Origin: Pseudonocardia sp. ICBG1293
GTDB lineage: Bacteria > Actinomycetota > Actinomycetes > Mycobacteriales > Pseudonocardiaceae
Reading direction: 5' to 3'
Assembly (NCBI RefSeq): GCF_020131355.1
Contig: NZ_JAHLEL010000042.1
Coordinates: 1 to 59,043 of the forward strand
DNA length: 59,043 nucleotides
A model generated the notes under the pieces. It worked only from the letters and a program-made list of their open reading frames with translations, was not told the origin of the DNA and made no database searches. The position numbers were made by a program, and so were the translations under genes. This document shows, piece after piece, positions 57,062 to 59,043 of the stretch (positions within the stretch are counted from its first letter, which is position 1; each line of letters opens with the position of its first letter).

Positions 57062-58665
57062 CTACCGGATCCGGCGCTCCTCCCCCGCCCACGCCTCGTC
57101 GCGCAGGACGAACTTCTGGATCTTCCCGGTCGAGGTCTTCGGGAGTTCGGCGAAGGTGACCCGCTTCGGTGCCTTGAACCGCGCCAGCCGGCCCCGGACG
57201 TGCTCGACGATCTCGTCCTCGGTGGCGCTCGCCCCCTCGCGCAGGGTCACCCAGGCCGCGGGGACCTCGCCCCACCGCTCGTCCGGGACGGCGATCACCG
57301 CGACCTCCAGGACGGCCAGGTGGTCGGCGATGGCCTGTTCCACCTCGACGCTGGCGATGTTCTCCCCGCCGGAGATGATCACGTCCTTGGAGCGGTCGCG
57401 GAGCTCGACGTAGCCGTCGGGGTGCATGACGCCGATGTCCCCGGTGCGGAACCAGCCGTCCGGCGCGGCGTCGCGGGTGGCCTGGTCGTCGTCCAGGTAG
57501 CCGAGCATGACGTTGTTGCCGCGCAGCGCGATCTGCCCGGTGGTCCGCCCGTCGCCCGGGACGTCGGCGCCGTCGGCGTCGATCACCCGGACGGCGCAGG
57601 CGATCATGTTCCCGACGCCCTGCCGGGCCTTCATCCGCGCCCGCGCGTCGGCGTCGAGGTCGTTCCACTCCGGGCGCCAGTCGCAGATCATCGCCGGACC
57701 GAAGGTCTCGGTGAGCCCGTAGAGGTGGGTCACCTCGAACCCGAGCTCGGCCATCCGGCGCAGGATGGCCGGGCTCGGCGGCGCTCCCCCGGTCGCGACG
57801 GCCACCGGCGTCTCCACCGGCCCGGCCTCCGGGGCGTAGGCGATCATCGACAGCACGGTCGGGGCCCCGTTGAGGTGGGTGACACCCTGCTCGCGCACGA
57901 GCTGCCAGATCCGGGACGGTTCGACCTTCGGCAGGCAGACGTGCGTGGCGGCGGCCGCGGTGACCGCCCACGGGAAGCACCAGCCGTTGCAGTGGAACAT
58001 CGGCAGCGTCCACAGGTGCACCGACGACGCGGTCAGCCCGGTGTGCCCGACCATCGCCAGTGCCTGCAGGTAGGCACCCCGGTGGTGGTACATCACGCCC
58101 TTCGGGTTCCCGGTGGTCCCGGACGTGTAGTTGATCGACAGCAGGCCGCGCTCGTCGCCCGGCCGCACCGCGGTGGGCTCCCCCTGCTCGACGAGGCGCT
58201 CGTAGTCCGGGCCGACCCGCACGGTGTGCGGCGGGGTGTCGAGGCGGGCGGTGACCTCGGCGACGAGGTCGTCGAACACCGGGTCGGCCACCAGCACCGA
58301 GGCGCGGGAGTGCTCCAGGATGTAGGCGACCTCGCCCGCCGACAGCCGGGTGTTGACCGCGACCAGCGCCGCGCCCGACCAGGGGACCGCGTGCGCCGCC
58401 TCCAGCCCGACGTGGGTGTTCGGCACGAGCACCGCGACCGGCGCCCGCCGTGCAGCGCGGCGAGCGAGCCCGCCAGTCGCCGGCAGCGGTCCCGGAACTC
58501 GGTGTAGGTGAACCGCAGGTCACCGTCGACGACCGCGACCCGGTCCCCGTGCGCCGCCGCGGCCCGGTCGAGGAACGCCGTGGGCGTCAGCGGCTCGTAG
58601 GACAGGTCCACCAGATCGGCCGGGACACCCGCCGGGTGGGTGGGGACGGGAGCCTCGTCGGTCAT
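57062..58665 (-). pseudogene. Acyl-CoA synthetase (AMP-binding family), interrupted by one frameshift
   Basis: The N-terminal 85 residues (from ATG 58665, after GGGAGG) run through LRFTYTEFRDRCRRLAGSLAAL to the CCC at 58444-58446. The remaining 456 residues continue in another frame from APVAVLVPNTHVG. One missing G on the coding strand explains the shift. Motifs are intact: INYTSGTTGNPKGV (P-loop), YGLTETFGP, the Asp in GWFRTGDIG, RSKDVIISGGENI, and the C-terminal catalytic Lys in KTSTGKIQKF. Rejoined it is about 534 residues, normal for medium/long-chain acyl-CoA ligases. It faces an acyl-CoA dehydrogenase gene. Confidence 0.85.
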
Positions 58666-58772
58666 CCCCCGAGCCTCCCCGGCGACGCGGACCGGCGCAA
58701 TCGCCCGCGTCGGCCCGGTGGTCCGCCGCCGCACGTCGATCCGCCGCCCGCTCAGTGATCCGATCCCCGCCC

Positions 58773-58877
58773 GGTGATCCGCTCCCTGCGTGCGTCCGGA
58801 CGCACCCGGGGAGCGGATCACCGCGCGCACCGTCGATCACCGGCCGGTCGGCGGCCGGACGGCGGCCGGACGGCGGC
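58773..58877. repeat. Complex inverted and tandem repeat between divergent genes
   Basis: GGTGATCCGCTCCC (58773-58786) pairs perfectly with 58809-58822, enclosing a second palindrome TGCGTCCGGACGCA (58791-58804). A partial copy of the left arm, GTGATCCGATCCCC, lies at 58755-58768. From about 58843 an 11-base unit GGCGGCCGGAC repeats two to three times. Its location upstream of both divergent genes argues against a simple terminator. Confidence 0.6.
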
Positions 58878-58945
58878 CCTGTCGCCGTGGCTCGGTGCTG
58901 GGTTACGTTCGCCGTGGCAACGAGGCTCGTCGGGAGGCGGACGCG

Positions 58946-59043
58946 ATGGCGTGGGACTTCAGCACCGATCCGGAGTTCGAGGAGAAGCTGAAGTGGATGC
59001 GCGGCTTCGTCCGCGACGAGATCATCCCGCTGGAGACGCTCGA
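58946..59043 (+). CDS. Acyl-CoA dehydrogenase, N-terminal fragment (continues past window)
   Basis: ATG 58946, preceded by GGGAGGCGG. The 32 visible residues (WDFSTDPEFEEKLKWM, FVRDEIIPLETL) are the usual N-terminal helix of actinobacterial acyl-CoA dehydrogenases that act in fatty acid or branched acyl-CoA breakdown. The pairing with a divergent acyl-CoA synthetase supports this. The rest lies outside the window. Confidence 0.8.
   Translation, partial: MAWDFSTDPEFEEKLKWMRGFVRDEIIPLETL

Noticed and set aside
1..59043. tRNA, rRNA, riboswitch, prophage or defence-island signals
   Set aside because: None could be recognised by eye: no cloverleaf-like segment ending in CCA, no rRNA core sequence, no phage structural genes and no restriction or CRISPR genes. 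Structured RNAs with weak sequence signatures could still have been missed.

Overview
This 59 kb window is very GC-rich DNA with dense, short-spaced genes, frequent GTG starts, ATGA/GTGA stop-start overlaps, and gene families typical of mycolata-type and Pseudonocardiales actinobacteria (SNF2/SWIM helicase pair, NDMA-dependent alcohol dehydrogenase, F420-type LLM oxidoreductases, a DprE2-like reductase, DUF4185, IdeR-like iron box). A Pseudonocardia-like chromosome is my inference; no rRNA or marker gene is present to prove it. No tRNA, rRNA, CRISPR array or prophage was seen. The one mobile element is a 981-bp IS5-family insertion.

Layout. 1-5.7 kb: end of a ring-cleaving dioxygenase with its hydrolase partner, a SNF2 helicase (three frameshifts) overlapping a SWIM zinc-finger protein, then an XRE repressor/membrane-protein pair with its own operator. 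5.8-12 kb: DUF3817, a TIGR03086 protein, two tandem LLM flavin/F420 oxidoreductases, an SDR, DUF309 and a membrane SGNH hydrolase. 12-18 kb: an M19 dipeptidase and NDMA-dependent alcohol dehydrogenase, a DprE2-like reductase divergent from cystathionine beta-synthase, PnuC and shikimate dehydrogenase. 18-25 kb: small proteins and two methyltransferases, then a minus-strand run ilvD - ACT-domain protein - three-part fusion (Asp/Glu racemase/maleate isomerase fold + ACT + GNAT-like) - methyltransferase. 25-33 kb: L,D-transpeptidase, DeaD helicase, a CGNR regulator whose divergent palindromic operator has been split by the IS element, a DUF6196-like protein and Tex.

33-45 kb: a secreted small protein plus GMC (cholesterol-oxidase-like) oxidoreductase behind a TetR-type operator, a P450 with a shifted N-terminus, a lipoprotein beta-propeller, a TetR/DUF4334 operon with a 30-bp operator, an MHS transporter, epoxide-hydrolase-like and enoyl-CoA-hydratase enzymes, and a DUF4185 (candidate endo-D-arabinanase) protein. 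45-52 kb: the most unusual neighbourhood. Two adjacent amino-acid-kinase-fold proteins match the MosA and MosB subunits of the molybdenum/tungsten storage protein; the same strand carries a class II (BtuCDF/MolBC type) metal-chelate ABC importer and a class V aminotransferase. 52-59 kb: a large L,D-transpeptidase gene (broken), a tautomerase/TetR/MFS set sharing one operator sequence, an acyl-CoA synthetase with a frameshift, and the start of an acyl-CoA dehydrogenase.

At least five reading-frame breaks are explained by a single missing base in or beside a G/C run, with fully conserved protein on both sides. Sequencing or assembly error is therefore at least as likely as real gene decay, and those genes should be checked against raw reads before being called pseudogenes.
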